Positions 26,809-35,427 of a stretch of DNA of 50,709 nt are shown in pieces. This stretch comes from Burkholderia sp. Ac-20379 (GTDB taxonomy: Bacteria > Pseudomonadota > Gammaproteobacteria > Burkholderiales > Burkholderiaceae): assembly GCF_017104645.1 (NCBI RefSeq), contig NZ_JAAGPF010000013.1, positions 1-50,709 of the forward strand, given 5' to 3'. A program made the position numbers and the translations under genes. Within the stretch, counting starts at the first letter, position 1, and each line of letters starts with the position of its first letter. Under the pieces are notes generated by a model that saw only the letters and a list, made by a program, of their open reading frames with translations, was not told the DNA's origin and searched no databases.

Positions 26809-26830
26809 CGGGCCGCGATGTCGCGGCCCG
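26809..26830. terminator. Hairpin between convergent genes
   Basis: CGGGCCGCGA and TCGCGGCCCG form a perfect 10-bp palindrome separated by TG. A second hairpin, CCCGGTC-GCTCT-GACCGGG, overlaps the 3' end of the upstream gene. There is no U-tract; termination is inferred from the convergent setting. Confidence 0.5.
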
Positions 26831-26902
26831 ATTCGTTTGGGCGCGCCGCCGCGCGCATGCGGCGGCGATTCGTCCGACTGGTTCGATGGTGCAGCGGAAA
26901 TC

Positions 26903-27784
26903 TCAGCCGCGCGCGTGCGGCCGGACGATATCGATGAACGCCGAGAAATCCGCATCCGCCAAGCCCATCGCCGAACCCAGGCGCAGCACTTGCTGCACCG
27001 CGCCCGCCACCGGCATCGCCGCACCCGCGTCGCGCGCGGCGTCGGCAATCGCTTCGGCATCCTTCCTGAACGTGCTCAGCGCGCCGAGCGGCGCGTGGCC
27101 GCCGGCCGTCATGCGCGGCACGAAGGTTTGCAGCAGCACCGAATCGGCCCAGCCGCCCGCGAGCGCTTCGGCCAGGCGCGCCGCATCGATGCCGCTTGCC
27201 TGCGCGAGCCCCACCGCTTCGGCGATCGCCGCCACCGTGGCCGTCACGATCGCCTGATTGCAGAGCTTGGCCGTCTGCCCCGCGCCGGCGTCGCCGAGAT
27301 GCGTGAGCCGCGACGCATAGGCGCCGATCAATTCGCGCACGGCGTCGATGTGCTCCAGCGGCCCGCCGGCCATGACCGCGAGCGTGCCGGCCTCGGCGCC
27401 GGGCACGCCGCCCGACACGGGCGCGTCGATCCAGGCCACCTGCTGCTGCGCCGCGCGCGCCGCGTATTCGCGCGTGGCGGCGGGCGGAATCGACGAATGA
27501 TCGACGATGCGCCGCAAGCGCCGCGTGCCCGGCTCGCCCGACAGCAAGCCGCCGGGGCCGAACACCACGTCGCCCACTGCGGCGGCGTCGAGCACGCACA
27601 GCATCACGGTGTCGACGCGCTCGGCCATCTCGCGCGGCGTGTCGACCACCTGCGCGCCCTCGCCCGCCAGCGCCTCGGCTTTCGCCCGCGAGCGGTTCCA
27701 GACCTGCACGGCATGCCCCGCGCGCAGCCAGTGCCGAATCATCGGCGCGCCCATCAGGCCCGGCCCGCAAAATCCTGCTTCCAT
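26903..27784 (-). CDS. NAD(P)-dependent beta-hydroxyacid dehydrogenase family oxidoreductase
   Basis: A 293-residue protein of the 3-hydroxyisobutyrate dehydrogenase / tartronate semialdehyde reductase (GarR/GlxR) family. The Rossmann motif is GFCGPGLMGAPM at the N-terminus; substrate motif DAPVSGGVPGAEAGTLAVMAGG; catalytic Lys in GAGQTAKLCNQ. The ATG at 27784 (MEAGFCGPG) is preferred; an upstream in-frame start at 27832 adds 16 residues with no homology. It is divergent from dodecin. Tartronate semialdehyde reduction could link to glyoxylate from the urate cluster, but that is only a suggestion. Confidence 0.87.
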   Translation of the reverse strand: MEAGFCGPGLMGAPMIRHWLRAGHAVQVWNRSRAKAEALAGEGAQVVDTPREMAERVDTVMLCVLDAAAVGDVVFGPGGLLSGEPGTRRLRRIVDHSSIPPAATREYAARAAQQQVAWIDAPVSGGVPGAEAGTLAVMAGGPLEHIDAVRELIGAYASRLTHLGDAGAGQTAKLCNQAIVTATVAAIAEAVGLAQASGIDAARLAEALAGGWADSVLLQTFVPRMTAGGHAPLGALSTFRKDAEAIADAARDAGAAMPVAGAVQQVLRLGSAMGLADADFSAFIDIVRPHARG

Positions 27785-27897
27785 GTGGTGTCTCGCAATC
27801 GGATTGAACTTGGCGCCCATCTTACCGATCACTCAAGGATGCGCGGCCGGCGGCGTCGCCGCACGGCACGCATGAACCCGACTTTTCAGGAGGCACC

Positions 27898-28107
27898 ATG
27901 ACCGACCATGTCTACAAGACGATCGAACTGACCGGCTCGTCGCAGACGTCGAGCGACGACGCGATCCGCAACGCCATCGCCAAGGCAGCCAAGACGCTGC
28001 ACGGCCTGAACTGGTTCGAGGTGGTCGAGACGCGCGGCCACATCGACGGCGACCAGGTCAAGCACTGGCAGGTCACGCTGAAGGTGGGCGTGCGCCTCGA
28101 CGACTGA
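27898..28107 (+). CDS. Dodecin (flavin-binding)
   Basis: A 69-residue dodecin. It assembles as a hollow dodecamer that binds and stores flavins such as FMN or riboflavin. [11 protein letters not shown], the helix [14 protein letters not shown], the flavin-stacking Trp in GLNWFEV, and [19 protein letters not shown] are all characteristic. AGGAGG lies just upstream of the ATG. It ends at a strong hairpin at 28142. Confidence 0.95.
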   Translation: MTDHVYKTIELTGSSQTSSDDAIRNAIAKAAKTLHGLNWFEVVETRGHIDGDQVKHWQVTLKVGVRLDD

Positions 28108-28141
28108 CCTGCGACGGATCGGCGCAATAATCCGCCCATCG

Positions 28142-28175
28142 GCCATCGCGGCGGCCTTCAAACCGCCGCGATGGC
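28142..28175. terminator. Hairpin terminator of dodecin
   Basis: A perfect 13-bp stem, GCCATCGCGGCGG (28142-28154) with 28163-28175, around an 8-nt loop, followed by GTTTACG. It lies 34 nt past the dodecin stop. Confidence 0.65.
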
Positions 28176-28219
28176 GTTTACGCCGTCTTGACGCTCCTTT
28201 CTGTCCATATTAAAAATCA

Positions 28220-28239
28220 TATATACCGATGATCCATCG
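28220..28239 (+). promoter_or_regulatory. Candidate promoter and dyad of the LysR gene at 28272
   Basis: An AT-rich patch with TATATA at 28220-28225 precedes CGATG-ATC-CATCG (28227-28239), a dyad with 5-bp arms, 32 nt before the LysR start. Such a site could serve autoregulation. The assignment is by position only. Confidence 0.35.
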
Positions 28240-28271
28240 ATCAGCCTGGAGATATATAACGTGGAGAGAAG

Positions 28272-29201
28272 ATGAGCCAACAACGCGAGGCGATCGACAC
28301 CTACCTGCTGCGCGTCATGCATACGCTGCTGATGGAGCGCAGCGTCACGCGCGCGGCGGTCAAGCTGAACCAGTCGCAGCCCGCGATCAGCGCCGCGCTG
28401 CGCCGGCTGCGCGACATCACCGGCGATCCGCTGCTGGTGCGCGGCAAGTCGGGCATGGTTCCGACCGAATACGGGCTGCGCCTGCTCGAACCGGTGCAGA
28501 ACGCGTTGCGCGAAATCGACCGCATCAAGTTCCAGCAACACAACTTCGACCCGGCCACCTCGATCCGCTGCTACCGGATCGGCTGCCCCGATTACCTGAA
28601 CGTGCTGTTCGTGCCGACCGTGGTCGAGCGCTTCCGGCAAGCCGCGCCGAACGCGACGCTCGAATTCCATTCGCTCGGCCCCGCGTTCGATTACGAACTG
28701 GCGCTCGAGGACGGCAAGCTCGACATCGTGGTCGGCAACTGGCCCGAGCCGCCCGAACAGTTGCATCTGTCGAACCTGTTCGTCGACCAGATCGTTTGCC
28801 TGATGAGCAATACGCATCCGTTCGCCAAGCGCGGCGGGCTGACGCTCGATCAATACCTCAACGCGCCGCACCTCGCGCCCACGCCCTACTCGGTCGGCCA
28901 GCGCGGCGCGATCGACGTGCACCTGGCGCGCGAGCGGCTCAAGCGCCATGTGGTCGTGACGCTGCCGTACTTCAATCTCGCGCCGTACGTGCTCGTCAAA
29001 TCGGATCTGATCTTCACGACCACGCGCCTGTTCGCCGATCACTACGCGAAGTTCCTGCCGCTGTCGGTGGTGCCCGCGCCGCTCGATTTCCCGCCGATGC
29101 AGTATTACCAGCTCTGGCACGAACGCTGCCATTACTCGGACGAAGTGCGCTGGCTGCGCGGCCTCGTCGCCGAGGCCACCCGCACGCTGATCAACGCCTG
29201 A
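28272..29201 (+). CDS. LysR-family regulator (NodD-like subgroup), next to purine genes
   Basis: A 309-residue LTTR. The helix-turn-helix is in residues about 10-65 (SVTRAAVKLNQSQPAISAALRRL), followed by DPLLVRGKSGMVPTEYG, a feature of the NodD/LeuO-like branch, and an effector domain from residue about 98 (CYRIGCPDYLNVLFVP). It is convergent with the guanine/8-oxoguanine deaminase gene and near uraH-puuD, so control of purine catabolism is plausible; no direct evidence shows it. Confidence 0.9.
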   Translation: MSQQREAIDTYLLRVMHTLLMERSVTRAAVKLNQSQPAISAALRRLRDITGDPLLVRGKSGMVPTEYGLRLLEPVQNALREIDRIKFQQHNFDPATSIRCYRIGCPDYLNVLFVPTVVERFRQAAPNATLEFHSLGPAFDYELALEDGKLDIVVGNWPEPPEQLHLSNLFVDQIVCLMSNTHPFAKRGGLTLDQYLNAPHLAPTPYSVGQRGAIDVHLARERLKRHVVVTLPYFNLAPYVLVKSDLIFTTTRLFADHYAKFLPLSVVPAPLDFPPMQYYQLWHERCHYSDEVRWLRGLVAEATRTLINA

Positions 29202-29264
29202 GCGGGCGCGCGGGCGCGGCGTATCGCGCTCGCGCCGACCGCCACGCCAACCGCCGCGCCGGCT

Positions 29265-30677
29265 TCAGCGCGCGGCTTCCATCAAGCCGCGCGCGAGCGC
29301 GTTGTGACGCTCGATCACCGGCCCGAGATCGAGCGTGGCGAGCCGCCCTTCGCGCACCACCACGCGCCCGTTGACCACGTTCCACGCCACCTGCGACGGC
29401 GCGCAGAACACCAGCGCCGCGACCGGGTCGTGCAGCGCGCCGGCGAACAGCGGCTGATTCAGGTCGAATGCGATGAAATCGGCGGCCATGCCCGGCGCGA
29501 GCGCGCCGATGTCGTCGCGGCCGAGCACCTGCGCGCCGCCGAGCGTGGCGATTTCGAGCGCCTCGCGCGCCGTCATCGCGTCGGGGCCGAAACCGACGCG
29601 CTGCAGCAGCAGCGCCTGGCGCGCCTCGGCCACCATCTGCGCGCCGTCGTTCGACGCCGAACCGTCCACGCCCAGGCCCACCGGCACGCCGGCCAGCCGC
29701 ATGCGCCGCACCGGCGCGATGCCCGACGCGAGCCGCATGTTCGAGCACGGACAATGCGCGACGCCCGTGCCCGTGCGTCCGAACAGCGCGATGCCGGCCT
29801 CGTCGAGCTGCACGCAGTGCGCATGCCAGACATCGGGGCCGACCCAGCCGAGATCCTCCGCATACTGAGCCGGCGTCATGCCGAACTTCTCGCGGCTGTA
29901 AGCCACGTCGTTGAGGTTTTCCGCGAGGTGGGTATGCATCGACACGCCGTGCGCGCGCGCCAGCTTCGCCGACTCGCGCATCAGGTCGCGGCTCACCGAG
30001 AACGGCGAGCACGGCGCCACCACCACGCGCAGCATCGCGTAGCGGCCCGCATCGTGATAGGTCTCGATCAGGCGCTGCGTGTCGGCGAGGATCGCGTCCT
30101 CGCGCTCGACCACCGAATCGGGCGGCAGGCCGCCATCGCGCTGCCCGACGCTCATGCTGCCGCGGCTCGCGTGAAAGCGCAGGCCGATGCGCTGCGCGGC
30201 CGCGATGCTGTCGTCGAGCCGCGCGCCGTTCGGGTAGAGATAGAGATGGTCGCTCGAGGTCGTGCAGCCCGACAGCAGCAGCTCGGCCATCGCCGTCAGC
30301 GTCGAGACTTCGATCATCTCGGGCGTCAGATGCGCCCAGATCCGGTAAAGACTCGTGAGCCAGCCGAACAGCTCGGCGTTCTGCGCGGCCGGCACGGCGC
30401 GCGTCAGGCTCTGGTACATGTGGTGATGCGTGTTGACGAGGCCGGGCATCAGCAGATGGCCGCGCAGGTCGAGCACCTCGTCGGCCGTGTCGGGCAGGCT
30501 GTCGGTCGGGCCCGCCGCGACGATCCGGTTGCCTTCGATATACAGCCCGCCGTCGCGGATCTCGCGGCGGCTCGCGTCCATCGTTACCAGCACGTCGGCG
30601 TGGCGCACCAGCAACGTGCGGCCGCGCGGGGCCGCAGCGGCGTGCGGGGAAGGATCGGTTCGGGATGAGGTCGGCAT
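29265..30677 (-). CDS. 8-oxoguanine deaminase / guanine deaminase-type amidohydrolase
   Basis: A 470-residue metal-dependent amidohydrolase of the COG0402 (TrzA/ATZ, 8-oxoguanine deaminase) group. Metal ligands are in NTHHHMYQSL (HxH), HTHLAEN and HAHCVQLDEAG, and the catalytic Asp is in GVDGSASNDG. It would deaminate 8-oxoguanine (to urate) or a related purine, feeding the neighbouring urate pathway; the N-rich HLAEN and GSASND context favours this over S-adenosylhomocysteine deaminase but does not prove it. GGAG lies 6 nt upstream of the ATG at 30677. Confidence 0.85.
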   Translation of the reverse strand: MPTSSRTDPSPHAAAAPRGRTLLVRHADVLVTMDASRREIRDGGLYIEGNRIVAAGPTDSLPDTADEVLDLRGHLLMPGLVNTHHHMYQSLTRAVPAAQNAELFGWLTSLYRIWAHLTPEMIEVSTLTAMAELLLSGCTTSSDHLYLYPNGARLDDSIAAAQRIGLRFHASRGSMSVGQRDGGLPPDSVVEREDAILADTQRLIETYHDAGRYAMLRVVVAPCSPFSVSRDLMRESAKLARAHGVSMHTHLAENLNDVAYSREKFGMTPAQYAEDLGWVGPDVWHAHCVQLDEAGIALFGRTGTGVAHCPCSNMRLASGIAPVRRMRLAGVPVGLGVDGSASNDGAQMVAEARQALLLQRVGFGPDAMTAREALEIATLGGAQVLGRDDIGALAPGMAADFIAFDLNQPLFAGALHDPVAALVFCAPSQVAWNVVNGRVVVREGRLATLDLGPVIERHNALARGLMEAAR

Positions 30678-31231
30678 GGAGGATCTCCGTTCGGTTGCGC
30701 CGCCCGCGCCGCGTGGGGTGAGCGGGCTGGCGTGATGGCTGAACGGCGCCCGGCGGGAGGCGGCGGCACGGCCGTGCCGCTGCGCCCTGTCGAACGCCCG
30801 TGGCCCGGTTACCCGGCGTGCCCGCCGTCTTCGGGGTGCATGCGCGGCCGGCGAATCGATGGAATCGACCCCGTGCGGCCACGCGCGAACCGGCCGAGCA
30901 TCGCCCGCCGCAATGCGCGGCGCAAGCCGTCACATCGAATACTTCGCTTCACGCCGGCAATATGGTCGGCTAAGTTGGATCACGGGCAATCGGCGCGCCG
31001 CGTGCCAACACCGGCAATCCGGACAAACCCGGCGCGTGACGCGGCCGCTCATGCACACCGGCTTATCTTCAATATCGCGCGGCGAATCGCGCCGCGAGCA
31101 TTCTTAAAATGACCACTCGGCGCGCGCTTCGATCCGCCGACGGGTATGTAGCCACGAACGTGGAGCCTCGATCCGCCATCCCTGGATCGACGCCGCGTTT
31201 ACTCATCGCATTCACACAAGGACATTGGCGA
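30678..31231. other. 554-bp control region between the deaminase and uraH
   Basis: No gene is supported. The left part (30678-31000) is GC-rich without a ribosome-site-led frame. The right part is more AT-rich and holds a dyad CGCGGCG-N5-CGCCGCG (31078-31096), a TTAAAAT -10-like hexamer (31103-31109) and the 23-bp inverted repeat described separately. Confidence 0.5.
31168..31190 (+). promoter_or_regulatory. 23-bp inverted repeat upstream of uraH-puuD
   Basis: TCGATCC-N9-GGATCGA is a perfect dyad with 7-bp arms, ending 41 nt before the uraH ATG and downstream of the TTAAAAT hexamer at 31103-31109. Size and symmetry fit a dimeric repressor or LysR-type site. The binding protein is unknown. 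Confidence 0.5.
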
Positions 31232-31585
31232 ATGGGAAAGCTCACCACCCACGTACTCGATACCGCGCACGGCCGCCCCGGCGCCGGCATCCGGATCGAA
31301 CTGCATGCGATCGACGGCGCCGCGCGCCGTGCGCTCGTCACCGCCACCACCAATGACGACGGCCGCTGCGACAGCCCGTTGCTCGAAGGCGCGGCGCTCG
31401 TCGCCGGCGAATACGAACTGACCTTCCATGCCGGCGACTACTTCGCCGCGATCGGCGTTCAGGTGCCCGAACCGCGCTTCGTCGACCGCGTCGTGCTGCG
31501 CTTCGGCGTGGCCGACGCCGGCGCGCACTATCACGTGCCGCTGCTCGTCTCGCCCTGGTCGTACAGCACCTATCGCGGCAGTTGA
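31232..31585 (+). CDS. uraH: 5-hydroxyisourate hydrolase
   Basis: A 117-residue transthyretin-like HIU hydrolase that turns 5-hydroxyisourate into OHCU. It has the N-terminal LTTHVLDTAHGRPGAG segment with its catalytic His, the central NDDGRCD loop with catalytic Arg, HYHVPLLVSPW and the terminal YRGS signature that separates it from transthyretin. It is followed 67 nt later by puuD, which makes its substrate. Confidence 0.97.
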   Translation: MGKLTTHVLDTAHGRPGAGIRIELHAIDGAARRALVTATTNDDGRCDSPLLEGAALVAGEYELTFHAGDYFAAIGVQVPEPRFVDRVVLRFGVADAGAHYHVPLLVSPWSYSTYRGS

Positions 31586-31652
31586 CACCCGGCGCACGAT
31601 CCCCACCCGATCACACCGATAACAAGAATTTGAGTCTGTCCGGAGGAGTTTC

Positions 31653-32846
31653 ATGGAAGGTTTCATCACCGACTGGCTGAACCTCGCACTGCGCTGGTTG
31701 CACGTCATCGTCGCGATCGCCTGGATCGGCGAATCGTTTTATTTCGTCGCCCTCGACAACAGCCTGAAGCCGCCCAAGGATCCGAACCAGCGCCAGCGCG
31801 GCGTGTTCGGCGAGCTGTGGCACGTGCACGGCGGTGGCTTCTACAACATGCAGAAGTACACGGTCGCGCCGCCCGAGATGCCGGAGGATCTGCACTGGTC
31901 GAAATGGCCGTCGTACACCACATGGATGTCCGGCTTCGGCCTGTTCTTCGTGCTCTACCTGCTCGCGCCGAACACCTACCTGATCGACCGCAACGTGCTC
32001 GACATGGGGCCGGTCGTGGCCGTGGCGTCCGCGCTCGGCTTCCTGATGGCCGGCTGGATCGTCTACGACTGCGCGTGCCGCCTGCTCGGCACCCGTGACC
32101 GCCTGCTCGGCGTGTTCGTCGGGTTGTACGTGGTGGCCGCGGCCTGGCTCGCGTGCCATATCTTCTCGGGGCGCGCGGCCTATCTGATCGTGGGCGCGAT
32201 GCTCGCCACCATCATGTCGGCGAACGTGTTCTTCGTGATCATCCCCGGCCAGCGCAAGATGGTCGACAAGATGCTCAAGGGCGAAACGCCGAACCCGATC
32301 TACGGCAAGCGCGGCAAGCAGCGTTCGGTGCACAACACCTACTTCACGCTGCCGGTGGTGTTCGCGATGCTGTCGAACCACTACGCGATGACCTACACGA
32401 ACCGCTACAACTGGATCGTGCTCGTGATCATCATGCTGGCCGGCGCGCTGATCCGGCAGTTCTTCGTGATGCGGCACCGCGGCCAGCAGCTCTGGTACCT
32501 GCCGATGGGCGGCGTGGCGCTGATGTTCGTCGCGCTGATCTGGACCATGCCGCGCCCGGTCGCGCCGCAGGCCGAGGCCGCGAACCTGCCGAAGCTGACG
32601 GTCAAGGACATCGAGCCCGTGATGCAGCAGCGCTGCGTGGCCTGCCACTCGGCCAAGCCGACGATGATGGGCAGCGCCCCGGCCGGCGTGATGTTCGATA
32701 CGCCCGAGGAAATCGCGCAGAACGGGCAGCGGATCTATCAACAGGCCGTGCAGTTGAAGGCGATGCCGATCGGCAACGTCACGCACATGACGGACGACGA
32801 GCGAACGAAGATCGCGGCGTGGTTCGAGGGCGGCGCGGCGAAGTAA
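31653..32846 (+). CDS. puuD: Membrane urate hydroxylase with C-terminal cytochrome c domain
   Basis: A 397-residue PuuD: eight or so TM helices (for example LRWLHVIVAIAWIGESFYF, TLPVVFAMLSNHYAMTY) carrying the urate-oxidising core, then a c-type cytochrome domain with CVACH at residues 328-332. It oxidises urate to 5-hydroxyisourate and passes electrons to the respiratory chain, unlike the soluble H2O2-producing uricase. CCGGAGG is upstream of the ATG. It is co-directional with uraH. Confidence 0.96.
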   Translation: MEGFITDWLNLALRWLHVIVAIAWIGESFYFVALDNSLKPPKDPNQRQRGVFGELWHVHGGGFYNMQKYTVAPPEMPEDLHWSKWPSYTTWMSGFGLFFVLYLLAPNTYLIDRNVLDMGPVVAVASALGFLMAGWIVYDCACRLLGTRDRLLGVFVGLYVVAAAWLACHIFSGRAAYLIVGAMLATIMSANVFFVIIPGQRKMVDKMLKGETPNPIYGKRGKQRSVHNTYFTLPVVFAMLSNHYAMTYTNRYNWIVLVIIMLAGALIRQFFVMRHRGQQLWYLPMGGVALMFVALIWTMPRPVAPQAEAANLPKLTVKDIEPVMQQRCVACHSAKPTMMGSAPAGVMFDTPEEIAQNGQRIYQQAVQLKAMPIGNVTHMTDDERTKIAAWFEGGAAK

Positions 32847-32870
32847 GCGTTTTTCACATGCCGTGTTTGG

Positions 32871-32904
32871 AACGGGTTCGCCGATGGCGAACCCGTTTGC
32901 TTTT
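32871..32904 (+). terminator. Rho-independent terminator of puuD
   Basis: AACGGGTTCGCC (32871-32882) pairs perfectly with 32886-32897 around GAT; the tail TTTGCTTTT follows. It lies 24 nt after the puuD stop. Confidence 0.85.
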
Positions 32905-33204
32905 GGGCTCGCGACAGCGGGCCTGGCCGTGACCGGCATCGACCGTGCCGAGCATCGCAGGCAGCCGCAATGACAACGTGCAGCGGCCCGTGTGGCGGCC
33001 GGATTCGAGGGCTTCCAAGGCGCGGCAATGCGCACCCGATGGGCACGAACGCCTGCGCATCGTCCATCCGCGTGGCGTCGCGCATCGGAATCGCCAAGCC
33101 CCCTCTCGAAGCCCAAATCGCAACGTGGCAAGCCGCTTGCCGACAAGCGCATTCGCAGTCCGTATCGCCGCGCTCCCGCGCCTGCGCCTTCGCCCAAAAG
33201 CAAA
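32896..33204. repeat. Segment bounded by 13-bp inverted repeats (terminator tails)
   Basis: TTTGCTTTTGGGC at 32896-32908 recurs as its exact complement at 33192-33204. Each copy forms the U-rich tail of one of the two opposing terminators (puuD on plus, allA on minus). The 283 bp between them has no supported gene and fills most of the 431-bp convergent gap 32847-33277. Confidence 0.5.
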
Positions 33205-33235
33205 AAGGCCCTGCGAGCTTCACACTCGCAAGGCC
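33202..33235 (-). terminator. Rho-independent terminator of allA
   Basis: On the minus strand GGCCTTGCGAG (33235-33225) pairs with CTCGCAGGGCC (33217-33207) with one mismatch, then five Ts (complement of 33202-33206). It lies 43 nt beyond the allA stop. Confidence 0.75.
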
Positions 33236-33277
33236 CTTCCGACTTCGCCGCGACGATTTAAGAGGCGGAACGCCCCG

Positions 33278-33790
33278 TCAAGCCGCCACTTGGTGCATTG
33301 CCTCGTCCGTCAACCACAGCGGCGCCGCGAGCGTCTGCTCGTTGAGATTCAGCCCCTCGCCGCCGCGATCGACCACGATGAAATCGCTGACGCCGCCCAG
33401 CGCGATCAACGGGTGATGCCACACGCCCTTCGCGTAATTGACGCCCTGCCAGCCGCTCGACACGAACGCGCGAATCCTCGACGCATCGAGTTCGCCTGCC
33501 GGCGCCACCACGACGAGATACGGCTGCGTCGACAGCGGCAGAAACGCCTGGCTGCCGAGCGGATGCCGTTCGAGCATCGTCACTTCGAACGGCAGCGTGC
33601 GCGGCTGCCCGCGAAACAGGTTGACGAGCGTGCGGCCGCCCGCGTCGCTCACGTCCACGCGCGCGAGATCGTGGAAGCGGATCGTCGTGCCGAGATTGAT
33701 CGGAATCTGCTTCGCGCCGTCGGTCTCGATCACGTCGCCGAACGGCGCGAAGGCCTCGCGCGTCAGCGCTTCGATGGTCAGCGTGTTCAT
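33278..33790 (-). CDS. allA: Ureidoglycolate lyase
   Basis: A 170-residue cupin-like lyase that splits ureidoglycolate into glyoxylate and urea, the last step of the pathway here. [29 protein letters not shown] and [10 protein letters not shown] are family features. Its ATG overlaps the allantoicase stop by ATGA (33787-33790), so translation is coupled. Confidence 0.94.
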   Translation of the reverse strand: MNTLTIEALTREAFAPFGDVIETDGAKQIPINLGTTIRFHDLARVDVSDAGGRTLVNLFRGQPRTLPFEVTMLERHPLGSQAFLPLSTQPYLVVVAPAGELDASRIRAFVSSGWQGVNYAKGVWHHPLIALGGVSDFIVVDRGGEGLNLNEQTLAAPLWLTDEAMHQVAA

Positions 33791-34800
33791 TGGCCGAGCG
33801 TGCCCCACAAGCGCAGACGCGATACGCCGCCGTCCGGGATGATGTTCAGCCGCACGTGCGTGACCGGCCCGAGCGCAGCCAGTTCCGATTCGAAGAAGTG
33901 CTGTTTGTCCATCTGCAGCTTCTGCTCGCCGAGCAGCTCCGGCCAGAACATCGCCTGCGTGACGAGCGAGCTGTCGGTGCCGCCCGTCACGTGCGCGGCC
34001 TGGATCGAGCAGCGGTCGGGGTAGTTGCCCTTGAAGTGCGCTGTGTCGACTTCGATCTTGCGGATCACGCCCGGCCGCGCCAGCGCGACGATCGCCCAGT
34101 CGTTGCCCGGCTCGCGGCGGCGGCGCGTTTCCCAGCCGTCGCCCATGTTCACGCCGCGGCCCGGCAGCAGGATGGTCGACGCCGGCCCGAAGTGCTGGTT
34201 GTTCGCGGCGACCACGTAGCCGCCGTTCTCCATCGCGGCCAGGTCGAACAGTTCGGTGCGGCTCGCGCCTTCCCAATCGAGCTGCGGCTGGCCGTAGACG
34301 CGCAGCCGCGCGATCCCGCCATCCGGATAGATGTTGACGCGCAGGTGCGTGTACGGCGCGGCGTCGCCGACCTCGACGTAATGGTGGTGGTTGCCCTGCA
34401 GCGTGGTGGACGGCACGATCTCGACCCAGCGCGCATTCTGGTTCGGCGCGCCGTCGGGCGCATGGCAGGCCTCGATCGACGCGGCCGGCGGGAAGTTGCC
34501 GGTGAAGTGGCTGGTGTCGATGTCGACGCCCTTGATCACGCCGGGGCGCGCGAGCTTGACGATGCACCAGTCGTAGCCGGACACGCGCTTGCGGCGCGTT
34601 TCCCAGCCGTCCATCCACTTGCCGTGCTCGTCGTACTTGCCCGGGATGAACACGGCCGGCTCCGGGTTCAGCATGCGATCCTTCGGCGCGAAGAAATCGT
34701 CGCTCGCCTCGAGCGCCTGCGCCCCGAGACGCGGATCGGCCAGGTTCACGTAGCGGCGCGTGAATTCGGGGGCATTGGGATCGAGCAGCGGCATGGCCAT
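33787..34800 (-). CDS. alc: Allantoicase
   Basis: A 337-residue allantoicase made of two repeated jelly-roll domains: [19 protein letters not shown] in the first half and [19 protein letters not shown] in the second, each followed by IDTSHFTGN or VDTAHFKGN. It hydrolyses allantoate to ureidoglycolate and urea. The start at 34800 (MAMPLLDPN) is chosen; further upstream the frame is Arg/Pro-rich filler. It lies between uraD and allA in the minus-strand set. Confidence 0.95.
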   Translation of the reverse strand: MAMPLLDPNAPEFTRRYVNLADPRLGAQALEASDDFFAPKDRMLNPEPAVFIPGKYDEHGKWMDGWETRRKRVSGYDWCIVKLARPGVIKGVDIDTSHFTGNFPPAASIEACHAPDGAPNQNARWVEIVPSTTLQGNHHHYVEVGDAAPYTHLRVNIYPDGGIARLRVYGQPQLDWEGASRTELFDLAAMENGGYVVAANNQHFGPASTILLPGRGVNMGDGWETRRRREPGNDWAIVALARPGVIRKIEVDTAHFKGNYPDRCSIQAAHVTGGTDSSLVTQAMFWPELLGEQKLQMDKQHFFESELAALGPVTHVRLNIIPDGGVSRLRLWGTLGQ

Positions 34801-34905
34801 GATGAAGTCCTTATTCGAAGTGCGTGAAAAGCGCGGCGCCCGCGAACGCGGGCGCGGCGGAGGCATCGCGCCGCGCGGCAAACCTCGCGCGGCGCGGGGC
34901 GAAAC

Positions 34906-35427
34906 TCAGGCGTCGATCAGGTCGTCGAGCCGCAGGCGCGCGATCCGGTAGATCTGGTCGAGGCTGGCGCGCAACTCCTGCTCGCGCGTGTTGGCCACGC
35001 GCGCTTCGAAGTTGGCGATGATGCCGTGGCGGTCGTAACCGCGCACGGCGAGAATGAACGGGAATCCGAACGTCTCGCGGTAACTGCGATTGAGCTGTTG
35101 CAGCCGGTCGAACTCAGCCTGCGTGCATTGATCAAGGCCGGCCCCGCTCTGCTCGCGCGTGGATTCGGCGGTCAGCTCGCCGCGCACGGCGGCCTTGCCG
35201 GCCAGCTCCGGGTGGGCGTTGATCAGCGCGAGCTGCGCTTGCGCGCCGGCTTGCTCGACCACGCCCGACATCGCCGCATGCAGCGCATCGACGCTCGCGT
35301 AAGGGCGCGCGCCGGCGGCCGCCTCGGCCACCCACGGCGAATGTTCGAAAATGCCCGACAGCGTGACGACGAACCCGTCGGTCGTCATCGCGTTCAGTTC
35401 TGCCAACGTGTATTGCATCGCCTTCAT
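34906..35427 (-). CDS. uraD: OHCU decarboxylase
   Basis: A 173-residue 2-oxo-4-hydroxy-4-carboxy-5-ureidoimidazoline decarboxylase giving S-allantoin. FVVTLSGIFEHSPWVAEAA, the catalytic-His region LINAHPELAGKAA and the ending FGFPFILAVRG...ELRASLDQIYRIARLRLDDL are diagnostic. Its ATG overlaps the puuE stop by ATGA. It is split from its pathway partners uraH and puuD, which are on the other strand 3 kb away. Confidence 0.95.
   Translation of the reverse strand: MKAMQYTLAELNAMTTDGFVVTLSGIFEHSPWVAEAAAGARPYASVDALHAAMSGVVEQAGAQAQLALINAHPELAGKAAVRGELTAESTREQSGAGLDQCTQAEFDRLQQLNRSYRETFGFPFILAVRGYDRHGIIANFEARVANTREQELRASLDQIYRIARLRLDDLIDA

Noticed and set aside
30678-31231. Short open frames in the gap before uraH
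   Set aside because: Arg/Ser/Pro-rich translations, no ribosome sites, and overlap with regulatory dyads.
32738-33223. Minus-strand open frame in the puuD-allA gap (161 codons)
   Set aside because: It begins inside the allA terminator hairpin, overlaps the end of puuD, and has no ribosome site or recognisable domain.
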